A stretch of DNA of 64,000 nt from the NCBI GenBank assembly GCA_910586565.1, contig CAJUIT010000009.1, forward strand, positions 1 through 64,000, written 5' to 3'. Below are positions 36,157 through 44,189 of this stretch, piece after piece. Both the position numbers and the translations under genes were made by a program. The notes beneath the pieces were generated by a model. That model made no database searches. It saw only the letters and a program-made list of their open reading frames with translations, and was not told the DNA's origin. Numbering within the stretch: position 1 is the stretch's first letter; each line of letters starts with the position of its first letter. This DNA is from an uncultured Muribaculaceae bacterium (GTDB lineage: Bacteria; Bacteroidota; Bacteroidia; Bacteroidales; Muribaculaceae).

Positions 36157-36591
36157 ATGCTACACAAAATAGAGATACCCTCGGCAGCAGCCCTTCCGCA
36201 GGCAGCAAAAGAATTTGCATCGCTCATGGGCGATGAAACCGTCTATGCCTTTTTCGGCGAGATGGGCGCAGGAAAAACAACCTTCATCCGCGAACTCTGC
36301 CGCGCGCTTGGCGTGGAGGAGGACCTCGCCAACTCCCCCTCATTCTCCATCATCAACGAATACCGTTCCGACTCAACCGCCGAGCTGATTTATCACTTCG
36401 ACCTCTACCGCCTCGAATCGGTTGACGAAGCCCTTGAAATCGGAGTTGAGGACTATTTCGACTCGGGTGCCCTCTGCCTGCTCGAATGGCCCGAACGCAT
36501 CGAGCCCCTTCTTCCCGACGACACCGTGAAAGTTACCGTCACCGTAAACCCCGACGACAGCCGCACCCTCACGGTGGAAACTCCCGAATAA
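36157..36591 (+). CDS. tsaE: tRNA threonylcarbamoyladenosine synthesis ATPase
   Basis: A 144-aa P-loop protein (GEMGAGKTTFIRELC, residues about 34-48) with SPSFSIINEY and the YHFDLYRL block of TsaE. It acts with TsaB and TsaD in t6A37 modification of ANN-decoding tRNAs. The leader before the ATG repeats the AAAAACTAAAAACTACAA stretch also found before porX. birA follows after 16 bp. Confidence 0.96.
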   Translation: MLHKIEIPSAAALPQAAKEFASLMGDETVYAFFGEMGAGKTTFIRELCRALGVEEDLANSPSFSIINEYRSDSTAELIYHFDLYRLESVDEALEIGVEDYFDSGALCLLEWPERIEPLLPDDTVKVTVTVNPDDSRTLTVETPE

Positions 36592-36607
36592 ACAATCCAC
36601 TCGGCAC

Positions 36608-37333
36608 ATGGCAAAAATCCACACCCTGCCAAGCGTTCAATCAACCAACACCTGGGCAAAGGAGCATGCCGCCACCCTGAGCCACGGCGAAGTGGTGCTC
36701 ACCCATTGCCAGACCTCGGGGCGCGGTCAGCGCGGCAACAGCTGGGAGGCCGAACCGGGAAAGAATCTCACATTCTCTCTTTTTCTCACCCCGACTGCTC
36801 TGCCACCCGCCCGACAGTTTGAAATCTCCGAGGCGGTTGCCTTGGGGGTTGCCGAGACTGTTGAACGGCACATCGGCCGCACCGTGCGGGTGAAATGGCC
36901 CAACGACATTTATGTTGACGACCGGAAAATCGCGGGCATTCTAATCGAGCACTCGTTGAGCGGCAACCGCATTGCCCACACAGTGGCTGGAGTGGGATTG
37001 AACGTCAACCAGACACGTTTCCTATCCGATGCCCCCAACCCGGTGTCGATGGCCAACATCGCCGGGCGCGAATTTGAGTTCACCCCCCTGCTCAATGAAA
37101 TTTGCGACAACATCCTGCACCGGCTTGAGGAGACCCTCCCCGGACAACGCCACACAATGTTTCTTGAAAAGCTTTGGCGCAACGACGGCGAGCAGCACAC
37201 ATTCGCCACCCCCGACGGGGCGCACTTCGAAGCCCGCATTGCCCACGTGGGCACCGACGGCATCCTCACCCTCGTCACCTCAACCGGGGAGAAACGCACG
37301 TTCGCGTTCAAGGAGGTGGCTTTCATCCTATAA
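36608..37333 (+). CDS. birA: Biotin--[acetyl-CoA carboxylase] ligase
   Basis: A 241-aa monofunctional biotin ligase. Motifs are the biotin/AMP loop SGRGQRGNSWEAEPGKNL, KWPNDIYV, KIAGILIE and VAGVGLNVNQT. The N-terminal winged helix of E. coli BirA is missing, so it should not act as a repressor. It transfers biotin to carboxylase carrier proteins. It sits 16 bp behind tsaE, at the end of the porW-porX-tsaE-birA run. Confidence 0.95.
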   Translation: MAKIHTLPSVQSTNTWAKEHAATLSHGEVVLTHCQTSGRGQRGNSWEAEPGKNLTFSLFLTPTALPPARQFEISEAVALGVAETVERHIGRTVRVKWPNDIYVDDRKIAGILIEHSLSGNRIAHTVAGVGLNVNQTRFLSDAPNPVSMANIAGREFEFTPLLNEICDNILHRLEETLPGQRHTMFLEKLWRNDGEQHTFATPDGAHFEARIAHVGTDGILTLVTSTGEKRTFAFKEVAFIL

Positions 37334-37369
37334 TGACAAGAACAAACCAACCATTCTCATAACCACAAC

Positions 37370-38293
37370 ATGAAACTCAAGTTTATTATCTTCTCGCTCG
37401 CATTGGCGGCAACCGGCATTATAGCGCAGGCTGTCAACCCGTCATTCAATGTAGCATCCTACAACCTGCGTAACAAAAACGCTGTCGACGATGCCGCCGG
37501 CAACGGATGGGAACGCCGCTGCCCCTACGTGGCCAACCTTATCCGCTTCCACGACTTTGACATTTTCGGAACCCAGGAAGGCCTCAATGTGCAGCTCGAG
37601 GACCTGAAAAAAGCACTTCCAGGCTACGACTACATCGGCGCCGGGCGTGAGGACGGGAAAAAAGAGGGTGAATACTCCGCGATTTTTTACAGCACCGATC
37701 TTTTCGAGCCTGTTGAGCATGGCGATTTCTGGCTCTCGGAGACTCCCGACCGTCCGGGATTGGGATGGGATGCAGCCTGCGTGCGCATCTGCACATGGGG
37801 AAAATTCCGCCACAAACCCTCGGGACGCGAATTTCTGTTTTTCAACCTCCACATGGACCACGTGGGCACCACAGCCCGCGTTGAAAGCGCGAAACTGATA
37901 AAACGCAAAATAGATGAACTGGGGAGCGAGCTGCCCACATTCCTCACCGGCGACTTTAATGTTGACCAGCACAGCCCCTCCTACGCCACCATCACCGAGG
38001 GGGGAACACTGCTCGACTCGCACGACGTGGCCGACTTCGTTTATCAGAACAACGGCACCTTCAACAACTACCGCACCGACGGATTTTCGGAGTCGCGCAT
38101 CGACCACATCTTCGTGTCGCCAAATGTGCATGTCAACAAATATGGCGTGCTCACCGACACCTACCGCACAATCGAGGAAAACTCAGCTCCGCAGAAAACC
38201 ACCGATGCTCCGGCCGAGCTGAAAATAACAACCGTCAAAGCCCGCACCCCGTCGGACCACTTCCCCGTGAAAACCGTGGTTGAGCTTCGCTGA
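37370..38293 (+). CDS. Secreted endonuclease/exonuclease/phosphatase family protein
   Basis: A 307-aa protein with a signal peptide (MKLKFIIFSLALAATGIIAQA). The EEP fold is shown by VASYNLRNKN, FGTQEG (metal-binding Glu), FFNLHMDHVG, FLTGDFNVDQHS, SRIDHIFVS and TPSDHFPV. Exported members of this family in Bacteroides act on phosphodiesters or nucleic acids; the substrate here is not known. It lies 36 bp after birA. Confidence 0.9.
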   Translation: MKLKFIIFSLALAATGIIAQAVNPSFNVASYNLRNKNAVDDAAGNGWERRCPYVANLIRFHDFDIFGTQEGLNVQLEDLKKALPGYDYIGAGREDGKKEGEYSAIFYSTDLFEPVEHGDFWLSETPDRPGLGWDAACVRICTWGKFRHKPSGREFLFFNLHMDHVGTTARVESAKLIKRKIDELGSELPTFLTGDFNVDQHSPSYATITEGGTLLDSHDVADFVYQNNGTFNNYRTDGFSESRIDHIFVSPNVHVNKYGVLTDTYRTIEENSAPQKTTDAPAELKITTVKARTPSDHFPVKTVVELR

Positions 38294-38334
38294 CAACACC
38301 CGTTCCCTGCATATATTCTCATATTCTCACATAA

Positions 38335-38381
38335 CCCCGCGCCCCCCGTTTGTCGTTGCTGAACATTCGGGGGGCGCGGGG
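38335..38381. terminator. GC-rich 13-bp hairpin after the EEP gene
   Basis: CCCCGCGCCCCCC (38335-38347) pairs perfectly with GGGGGGCGCGGGG (38369-38381). There is no T-tract, so it is either a weak terminator or a structure in the mscS leader. Confidence 0.5.
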
Positions 38382-38419
38382 CGTTGAGTCAATAAACGTC
38401 ACATTCAACTATCTGCAAT

Positions 38420-39907
38420 ATGCAAGGGATAAAACGAATCTTAGCCAATATCGCCGCTGTTACAACAGCTGCCTGTGCCTTCGCCGCATCAACTTCTGCC
38501 CCCGCCGACAGCGGAGCGCCCGATGTAGCCAAAGCCCTCAACACCTCACTCATTCCAAGCCACGACTTCGCGGCATGGATTATGGGAGTTATCCGCCGTT
38601 GCCTCGATGCCCTCGGCCTGACCCACAACGATTTGATTGAAGAAATCATCTACACTGCAATTGTGGTGGGGGTTGCTATCCTTGTGGGTATCATCATACG
38701 CTACATTCTGCTTTTCGCAGCCCGTAAAATAGTGCGTCTGCGCCATAAGGATTTCACCTACGAACTGCTTTCGCAGAGAACACTGCGAAAATGCTCGCAT
38801 GTGATTCCCCCCATCGTGTTCCTTTGCCTCATTCCCTTCGCGTTCTCACACGACGGCCACACGCTCGACTGGATTCTTCGCGTTGTTGGTGTCTATGCCC
38901 TTGTGACCATCGCAATTGCGATATGCGCGATTCTCACCTTCGCCTGGACCCGCTTTGACGAGCGCGAGAACACCGACAAACACCCGTTGAAAGGTGTGCT
39001 CAACGTGTGTCAGGGACTCGTGTGGATGATTATCGTGATTATCTCCGTGTCGGTGCTCATCGACAAATCGCCTATGACGCTGCTCGCCGGCCTCGGTGCT
39101 TTCGCCGCCGCCCTGATGCTGATTTTCAAAGACTCCATTCTCGGCTTTGTGGCAGGCATTCAGCTGTCGCAGAACGATATGCTGCGTGTAGGCGACTGGA
39201 TTGTCGTTCCCTCCACCATCGCCAACGGCATCGTGATGGATGTGACTCTCACGGTTGTGAAAGTTCAGAACTGGGACAACACAATGGTGATGCTTCCACC
39301 CTACACCCTCGTGTCGACCTCGTTCCAGAACTGGCGCAACATGTATGCTGTGGGCGCCCGCTACATCGACCACAACATGTACGTCGACCACTCCTCAATC
39401 GTTGCGGCAACACCTGAACTGATTGAATCGGTGTCGCAGAAATATCCCCTCGTGCGCGATTTCATCGAAAAGCAGCAGGCTGCCAAGAAGGCGGCTAAAC
39501 CCGGCACAGCCCTCTTCGCCCAGACCTACAACAACACTCACGGCATCAACGGCACAATCGACACCAACCTCGGTTTGTTCCGTGCCTATGCCTGCGCCTA
39601 TCTAATCGCCCATCCGCAGGTGAACACCACCACCCAGGATATGCTCATGGCCTACGACCCCGACGAGAGCTACGGCGTGGCACTCAACATCAACTGCTAC
39701 TCGAAGCAGACCTCGTGGGCACAGTATGCCGCAGTCAAAGCCGAGATTCTCGAACACCTCCACGCCGTTGCCCCCGACTTCGGAATCGTAATCTACAACC
39801 GTCCCGACCGAAACACATTCACAATCGATTCCCCAGCCAAATCTCCTGCATCAATCCAGGGTGCGCCGGCACAACCCGCGGGCACCACACCCGACACAAA
39901 GGCTTAA
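38420..39907 (+). CDS. MscS-family mechanosensitive channel (YbdG-like)
   Basis: A 495-aa protein. An N-terminal signal-like segment is followed by about five membrane helices. The pore helix TM3 (LLAGLGAFAAALMLIFKDSILGFVAG) is rich in Gly/Ala as in MscS. The beta domain follows (RVGDWIVVPSTIANGIVMDVTL and VVKVQNWDNTMVMLP), with the long C-terminal region found in YbdG-like channels. It would release ions under osmotic downshock. The end (GAPAQPAGTTPDTKA) is disordered. Confidence 0.92.
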   Translation: MQGIKRILANIAAVTTAACAFAASTSAPADSGAPDVAKALNTSLIPSHDFAAWIMGVIRRCLDALGLTHNDLIEEIIYTAIVVGVAILVGIIIRYILLFAARKIVRLRHKDFTYELLSQRTLRKCSHVIPPIVFLCLIPFAFSHDGHTLDWILRVVGVYALVTIAIAICAILTFAWTRFDERENTDKHPLKGVLNVCQGLVWMIIVIISVSVLIDKSPMTLLAGLGAFAAALMLIFKDSILGFVAGIQLSQNDMLRVGDWIVVPSTIANGIVMDVTLTVVKVQNWDNTMVMLPPYTLVSTSFQNWRNMYAVGARYIDHNMYVDHSSIVAATPELIESVSQKYPLVRDFIEKQQAAKKAAKPGTALFAQTYNNTHGINGTIDTNLGLFRAYACAYLIAHPQVNTTTQDMLMAYDPDESYGVALNINCYSKQTSWAQYAAVKAEILEHLHAVAPDFGIVIYNRPDRNTFTIDSPAKSPASIQGAPAQPAGTTPDTKA

Positions 39908-39908
39908 G

Positions 39909-39940
39909 TTTGCTTCTTTAGCGGGTTTTGCGTAACTTTA
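39909..39940 (+). promoter_or_regulatory. Promoter of pdxA
   Basis: TTTG (39909-39912), 20 bp, TAACTTTA (39933-39940): exact spacing with one mismatch in the last -7 base. The -33 box starts immediately after the mscS stop codon. Leader about 31 nt. Confidence 0.65.
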
Positions 39941-39977
39941 CACCCATAAAGATTCACTACATTCAACGCAAAACCGC

Positions 39978-41114
39978 ATGAAAGAACATAACTCGCCCGC
40001 GCATGACGATGCAAAGGCAACCGACACAATGCCCCGAATCAAAGTGGGAATCACCCACGGCGATTTCAACGGCATTGGCTATGAAGTTATCCTCAAAATG
40101 CTTGAGGATAACCGCCTGCTCGAACTCTGCACACCGGTGATTTACGGCAGCGCGAAAATCGCCGCATACTACCGCAAGGCTCTTGAAATGCCCGGCACCC
40201 CATACGTGCAGATTTCCGACCCCTCACAGGCGCGGACCGATGTCTACAACATCATCAATGTTATCGGGCAGGAAGCCCACATCACCCCCGGAGAATCGAC
40301 CCGCGAGGCGGGGGAAGCTGCATTCGCCGCCCTCGAACGCGCTGTGGCCGACCTCCGCGAGGGGAAAATCGATGTGCTTCTCACCGCTCCCATCAACAAA
40401 CACAACATTCAGAGCGAATCGTTCACATTCCCGGGGCACACCGAATATCTCGCCGCTTCGGCATCAACCGAAAGCGGGCCTGCCACCCCGCTGATGATTC
40501 TGTGCAGCGGCAACCTGCGCGTGGCACTTGTAACCACCCACACCCCCATCGCCAAGGTAGCACAACAAATCACCCTCGAGAACATTGTTGAGAAGCTTGA
40601 GCTGTTCAACCAAAGCCTCATTCAGGATTTCTCGATTGTAAAACCACGCATCGCCGTGCTCGCCCTCAACCCGCATGCCGGTGAGAACGGATTGCTCGGC
40701 CCCGAGGAAACCGAAATCATCATCCCCGCAATCGAGAAAGCACGCGAGATGAAGATGCACGTATTCGGCCCCTACGCTGCCGACGGCTTTTTCGGTAACG
40801 GACTCTACACCAAATTCGACGGCGTTCTCGCCATGTATCACGACCAGGGACTTGCTCCTTTCAAAACCATAGCAATGGAATCGGGGGTGAACTTCACGGC
40901 CGGACTGCCGTTTGTTCGCACCTCACCCGACCACGGCACAGGCTACGACATCGCCGGGAAAAACCGTGCGTCGGAAGAGTCGATGCGTGCCGCCCTCTAC
41001 ATGGCCATCGACATTCTGCGCTCCCGACGCACCCACGCCGACATAACAGCCAACCCGTTGCGCAAACTCTATCATGAAAAAGGGCGCGACAATGTGGTGC
41101 TCGACTTGAAGTAA
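39978..41114 (+). CDS. pdxA: 4-hydroxythreonine-4-phosphate dehydrogenase
   Basis: A 378-aa enzyme of DXP-independent-loop vitamin B6 synthesis (PdxA, NAD-dependent). Motifs are GITHGDFNGIGYEV, TAPINKHNIQ, LNPHAGENGLLGPEE and AMYHDQGLAPFKT. A later ATG at 40029 (MPRIKVGI) would match the usual family N terminus; the first ATG adds a 17-residue hydrophilic extension. The MATE gene follows after 17 bp. Confidence 0.95.
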   Translation: MKEHNSPAHDDAKATDTMPRIKVGITHGDFNGIGYEVILKMLEDNRLLELCTPVIYGSAKIAAYYRKALEMPGTPYVQISDPSQARTDVYNIINVIGQEAHITPGESTREAGEAAFAALERAVADLREGKIDVLLTAPINKHNIQSESFTFPGHTEYLAASASTESGPATPLMILCSGNLRVALVTTHTPIAKVAQQITLENIVEKLELFNQSLIQDFSIVKPRIAVLALNPHAGENGLLGPEETEIIIPAIEKAREMKMHVFGPYAADGFFGNGLYTKFDGVLAMYHDQGLAPFKTIAMESGVNFTAGLPFVRTSPDHGTGYDIAGKNRASEESMRAALYMAIDILRSRRTHADITANPLRKLYHEKGRDNVVLDLK

Positions 41115-41131
41115 AACCATTTTCTCCAATC

Positions 41132-42499
41132 ATGCAGGAAAATCTCAACGCACTTTCGAGCCGGCCCATTGGTCGGCTCTTGTGGGAATATAGTCTGCCG
41201 GGCGTTGTGGGAATGCTTGTCATGGCACTCTACAACGTGGTCGACCGCATTTTCATCGGTCAGGTGGTGGGGCCCGAAGCCATAGCCGGCCTCGCCATCA
41301 CATTTCCGCTCATGAACATCGCCACAGCAATCGGAGTGCTCGTGGGCGCAGGTTCGTCGGCATGGGTGTCGATTCTGCTCGGCCGACGCGACTATGAGCG
41401 CGCCGGCACAATGCTTGGCAATGCCCTCACCCTCACTTTTATCAACGGCACAATCTACATCGTTGCATTCGCCCTGTGGATTGACCCTCTGCTTAGGGCT
41501 TTCGGCGCAGGCGACCTTACCCTCCCCTACGGCCGCACCTACATGCTGTGGGTGCTCCCCGGGCTGTTGCTGACCAACATCGCATTCGGCTTCAACAACA
41601 TAATGCGCGCTTCGGGCTACCCCGTGCGCGCCATGATGACAATGCTTATCGGAGCCGTGACAAACGTGGCTCTTGACGCCGTGCTGGTGCTGGGGCTCGA
41701 CATGGGGATGATTGGCGCCGCCATAGCCACCGACGTGGCAATGGCCGTGTCGGCGCTGTTTGTGATGTGGCATTTTTTCCGGCCGGGGGTCACCCTGCGC
41801 TTCAGCCGCGGCACATTCTCGCTGCGTGGCAGCGTTGTGTGGGATATCATCTCAATCGGTGCAGCTCCCTCGCTGGTGAACATCGCGTCATGCCTCATCA
41901 ACATCCTCATCAACAAATCGCTCGTTGCCCACGGAGGCGACATGGCAATCGGCGCTGCCGGCATCTTCGTGACCTACGCCTCGCTGCTCACCACAGCCAT
42001 TCTCGGCATCTGCATGGGATTGCAGCCCATCATAGGCTATAACTACGGCGCAGGCCATTTCCACCGCCTGCGCAAAGCGCTGTGGCTTGCATGCGGTGCC
42101 GCAACAGTTATATGCGTATGCGGCAGCGTGGTAGGGTTGGTTTTTCCGCGTGCGATAGCACGTGCATTCACCACCGACGATTTCCTGCTCGACGTGTCGG
42201 AGAACTGCCTGCGCATCTCAATGGTGGCATTCAGCGTTGTCGGGTTCCAGATTATCTCCACAACCTTTTTCCAGAGCATCGGCTCGTCGGGCAAAGCCAT
42301 CTTCCTTAGTCTTACCCGTCAGGTTATATTTCTCATCCCTCTGTTGGTGTGGCTTCCCGGAGAATTCGGCGTCGACGGAGTGTGGATGTCGTTCCCCATC
42401 TCCGACACACTCGCCACAATCGTGACGGCAGCAATGGTGTGGTGGCAGCTTCACTTAATCAGTCGCCGCCAACCTCTCCCCGCCCCCGCCGCCAACTAA
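41132..42499 (+). CDS. MATE-family multidrug exporter
   Basis: A 455-aa protein with about 12 hydrophobic segments in two halves. Family blocks are LYNVVDRIFIGQVVGPEAIAG and GLQPIIGYNYGAGHFHRLR. It resembles the MepA branch. It should export organic cations by Na+ or H+ antiport. The substrate is unknown. It sits 17 bp after pdxA and ends before a very strong terminator. Confidence 0.93.
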   Translation: MQENLNALSSRPIGRLLWEYSLPGVVGMLVMALYNVVDRIFIGQVVGPEAIAGLAITFPLMNIATAIGVLVGAGSSAWVSILLGRRDYERAGTMLGNALTLTFINGTIYIVAFALWIDPLLRAFGAGDLTLPYGRTYMLWVLPGLLLTNIAFGFNNIMRASGYPVRAMMTMLIGAVTNVALDAVLVLGLDMGMIGAAIATDVAMAVSALFVMWHFFRPGVTLRFSRGTFSLRGSVVWDIISIGAAPSLVNIASCLINILINKSLVAHGGDMAIGAAGIFVTYASLLTTAILGICMGLQPIIGYNYGAGHFHRLRKALWLACGAATVICVCGSVVGLVFPRAIARAFTTDDFLLDVSENCLRISMVAFSVVGFQIISTTFFQSIGSSGKAIFLSLTRQVIFLIPLLVWLPGEFGVDGVWMSFPISDTLATIVTAAMVWWQLHLISRRQPLPAPAAN

Positions 42500-42518
42500 A
42501 CACTCTTATTAATCTTAG

Positions 42519-42569
42519 CCATAAACCAAACGAGGCTGCGTTGTGAACGCAGCCTCGTTTGGTTTATGG
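42519..42569. terminator. Perfect 22-bp bidirectional terminator
   Basis: A stem of 22 bp (42519-42540 with 42548-42569) and a 7-nt loop TTGTGAA; core ACGAGGCTGCG. The MATE and thioredoxin genes converge on it. Confidence 0.85.
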
Positions 42570-42581
42570 GGATTATGTGGG

Positions 42582-43058
42582 TTATTTCAGGTGGTTGGCA
42601 ACAGCTTCGGAGAACTGAGCCTCATCCATGTAACCTACGGTTGAATCGGTTGTGCCGTCGGCGTTGATGTAAACCACCATAGGGATGGATTCAACACCAT
42701 ACTGAGCGGCCAGTTCGGGATGCTCGTCAACGTCGACGCTATAGAACACGGCGTTGGCGGCATTCTTTTCAGCCACAGCCTCAAAGTTAGGAGCGAACTG
42801 CTTGCAGGGACCGCACCAAGTGGCGTTGAAGTCGATTACCACCAGCTTGCCGTCGGCGGGAGCGATTTCAGCACCTTTCTGCAGCACGATGACTGCACCG
42901 TCGGTTGCAGTTGCAGCCTCGGTCTCGGTTACGGTTTCGAGATCGGCGTTGGCATCACCTTCGGCAGAGTTGTCGGTGCTCTTGTTTCCACACGAAACAA
43001 CAGCCATCGACATGGCAGCGGCGAAACAACCGGCAAAAATCAGTTTTACAATCTTCAT
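42582..43058 (-). CDS. Thioredoxin-domain lipoprotein
   Basis: A 158-aa protein starting at ATG 43058 (MKIVKLIFAGCF) with lipobox VVSC, an acidic linker and a thioredoxin fold with the active site ATWCGPCKQ. The cis-proline loop is VESIPMVVY. It should act as a thiol reductant or oxidant in the periplasm. It lies 29 bp downstream of mdh on the same strand and is probably cotranscribed with it. Confidence 0.9.
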   Translation of the reverse strand: MKIVKLIFAGCFAAAMSMAVVSCGNKSTDNSAEGDANADLETVTETEAATATDGAVIVLQKGAEIAPADGKLVVIDFNATWCGPCKQFAPNFEAVAEKNAANAVFYSVDVDEHPELAAQYGVESIPMVVYINADGTTDSTVGYMDEAQFSEAVANHLK

Positions 43059-43087
43059 GATTTCTCTTTTTTTAGCGGGGCCGAAAA

Positions 43088-44023
43088 TCAAAGGGCAGCT
43101 TTGAGAGCCTCGTTAGTTTTGTGAACGGCTTCAGCGCTCTTGTGGAAGAGAGCTTTTTCCTCGTCGTTGAGGTCGAATTCAACAATCTTTTCGATACCGT
43201 TGCGGCCGATGATGCAGGGAACACCAATGCAGAGGTCGCTTTCGCCATATTCGCCGTCGAGCAGAGCCGAGCAGGAGATGAGTTTCTTCTGGTCGTGGAG
43301 CACGGCAGCAACCATCTGAGCCGAAGCTGCACCGGGAGCATACCATGCCGATGTGCCGAGGAGTTTGGTGAGGGTAGCACCGCCAACCATAGTGTCGGCA
43401 GCAACTTTAGCGAGCTGCTCGGCGGGGAGATATTCCGATGCGGGCACACCGCGGTAAGCAGCGTAGCGGGTGAGGGGAATCATGGTTGTGTCGCCGTGGC
43501 CACCGATTACGATGCCTTCAACTTCGGTTGCATTGGCCTGGAGAGCGATGCTGAGGAAGTATTTGAAGCGTGCGCTGTCGAGGGCGCCACCCATGCCGAT
43601 GATGCGGTTTTTGGGGAGACCGGAGATTTTGTGAATCAGGTAGGTCATGGTGTCCATAGGGTTGGCAACGCAAATGATGATGGCGTTGGGAGAGTGCTTG
43701 AGCACGTTGTCGGTTACCGACTTCACGATGCCGGCGTTAACACCGATGAGTTCCTCGCGGGTCATGCCGGGCTTGCGGGGCACACCTGAAGTGATGACAA
43801 CAACGTCGGAGTTTTCGGTCATGGCGTAGTCGTTGGTCACGCCGGTGAGACGCGACTGCAGGCCGAGGATATTGGCGGTCTGCATGATGTCCATTGCCTT
43901 GCCTTCAGAAACACCTTCCTTGATGTCGATCAGCACAACTTCATCGGCAACCTGAGTGGTTACCAGCACATTAGCGGTAGTAGCGCCTACGTTGCCGGCG
44001 CCAACAACTGTTACTTTTGACAT
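43088..44023 (-). CDS. mdh: Malate dehydrogenase (LDH-like type)
   Basis: A 311-aa NAD-dependent enzyme. The nucleotide-binding loop is VVGAGNVGATTA; substrate arginines are in SGVPRKPGMTR; the catalytic histidine is in GGHGDTTMIPL. The ANPMDTMTYL and GALDSARFKYFL blocks match type-3 malate dehydrogenases. It interconverts malate and oxaloacetate in the reductive branch to fumarate/succinate. The gene has its own -7 box at 44087-44094. Confidence 0.96.
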   Translation of the reverse strand: MSKVTVVGAGNVGATTANVLVTTQVADEVVLIDIKEGVSEGKAMDIMQTANILGLQSRLTGVTNDYAMTENSDVVVITSGVPRKPGMTREELIGVNAGIVKSVTDNVLKHSPNAIIICVANPMDTMTYLIHKISGLPKNRIIGMGGALDSARFKYFLSIALQANATEVEGIVIGGHGDTTMIPLTRYAAYRGVPASEYLPAEQLAKVAADTMVGGATLTKLLGTSAWYAPGAASAQMVAAVLHDQKKLISCSALLDGEYGESDLCIGVPCIIGRNGIEKIVEFDLNDEEKALFHKSAEAVHKTNEALKAAL

Positions 44024-44086
44024 AATGATTTATCTTTAAATTTAGTTGAGTTTTGTTTGCTTTGTCACTGTTCGTTTTGAACATTG

Positions 44087-44108
44087 CAAATATACGGAAT
44101 TATTTCCG
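44087..44108 (-). promoter_or_regulatory. mdh promoter with adjacent inverted repeat
   Basis: Minus strand TATATTTG at 44087-44094. Just upstream of it is an inverted repeat CGGAA-TTAT-TTCCG (44095-44108) that sits where the spacer to the -33 element should be; no TTTG is seen at 20 bp. A repressor or activator site is possible. Confidence 0.5.
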
Positions 44109-44189
44109 TAAATGCCGCATTTAACTTAATTTAGTCAAACCCTCTTTTCGGGGGTAATACACTAACGTCTCAGCAACGACAACGCCGGG

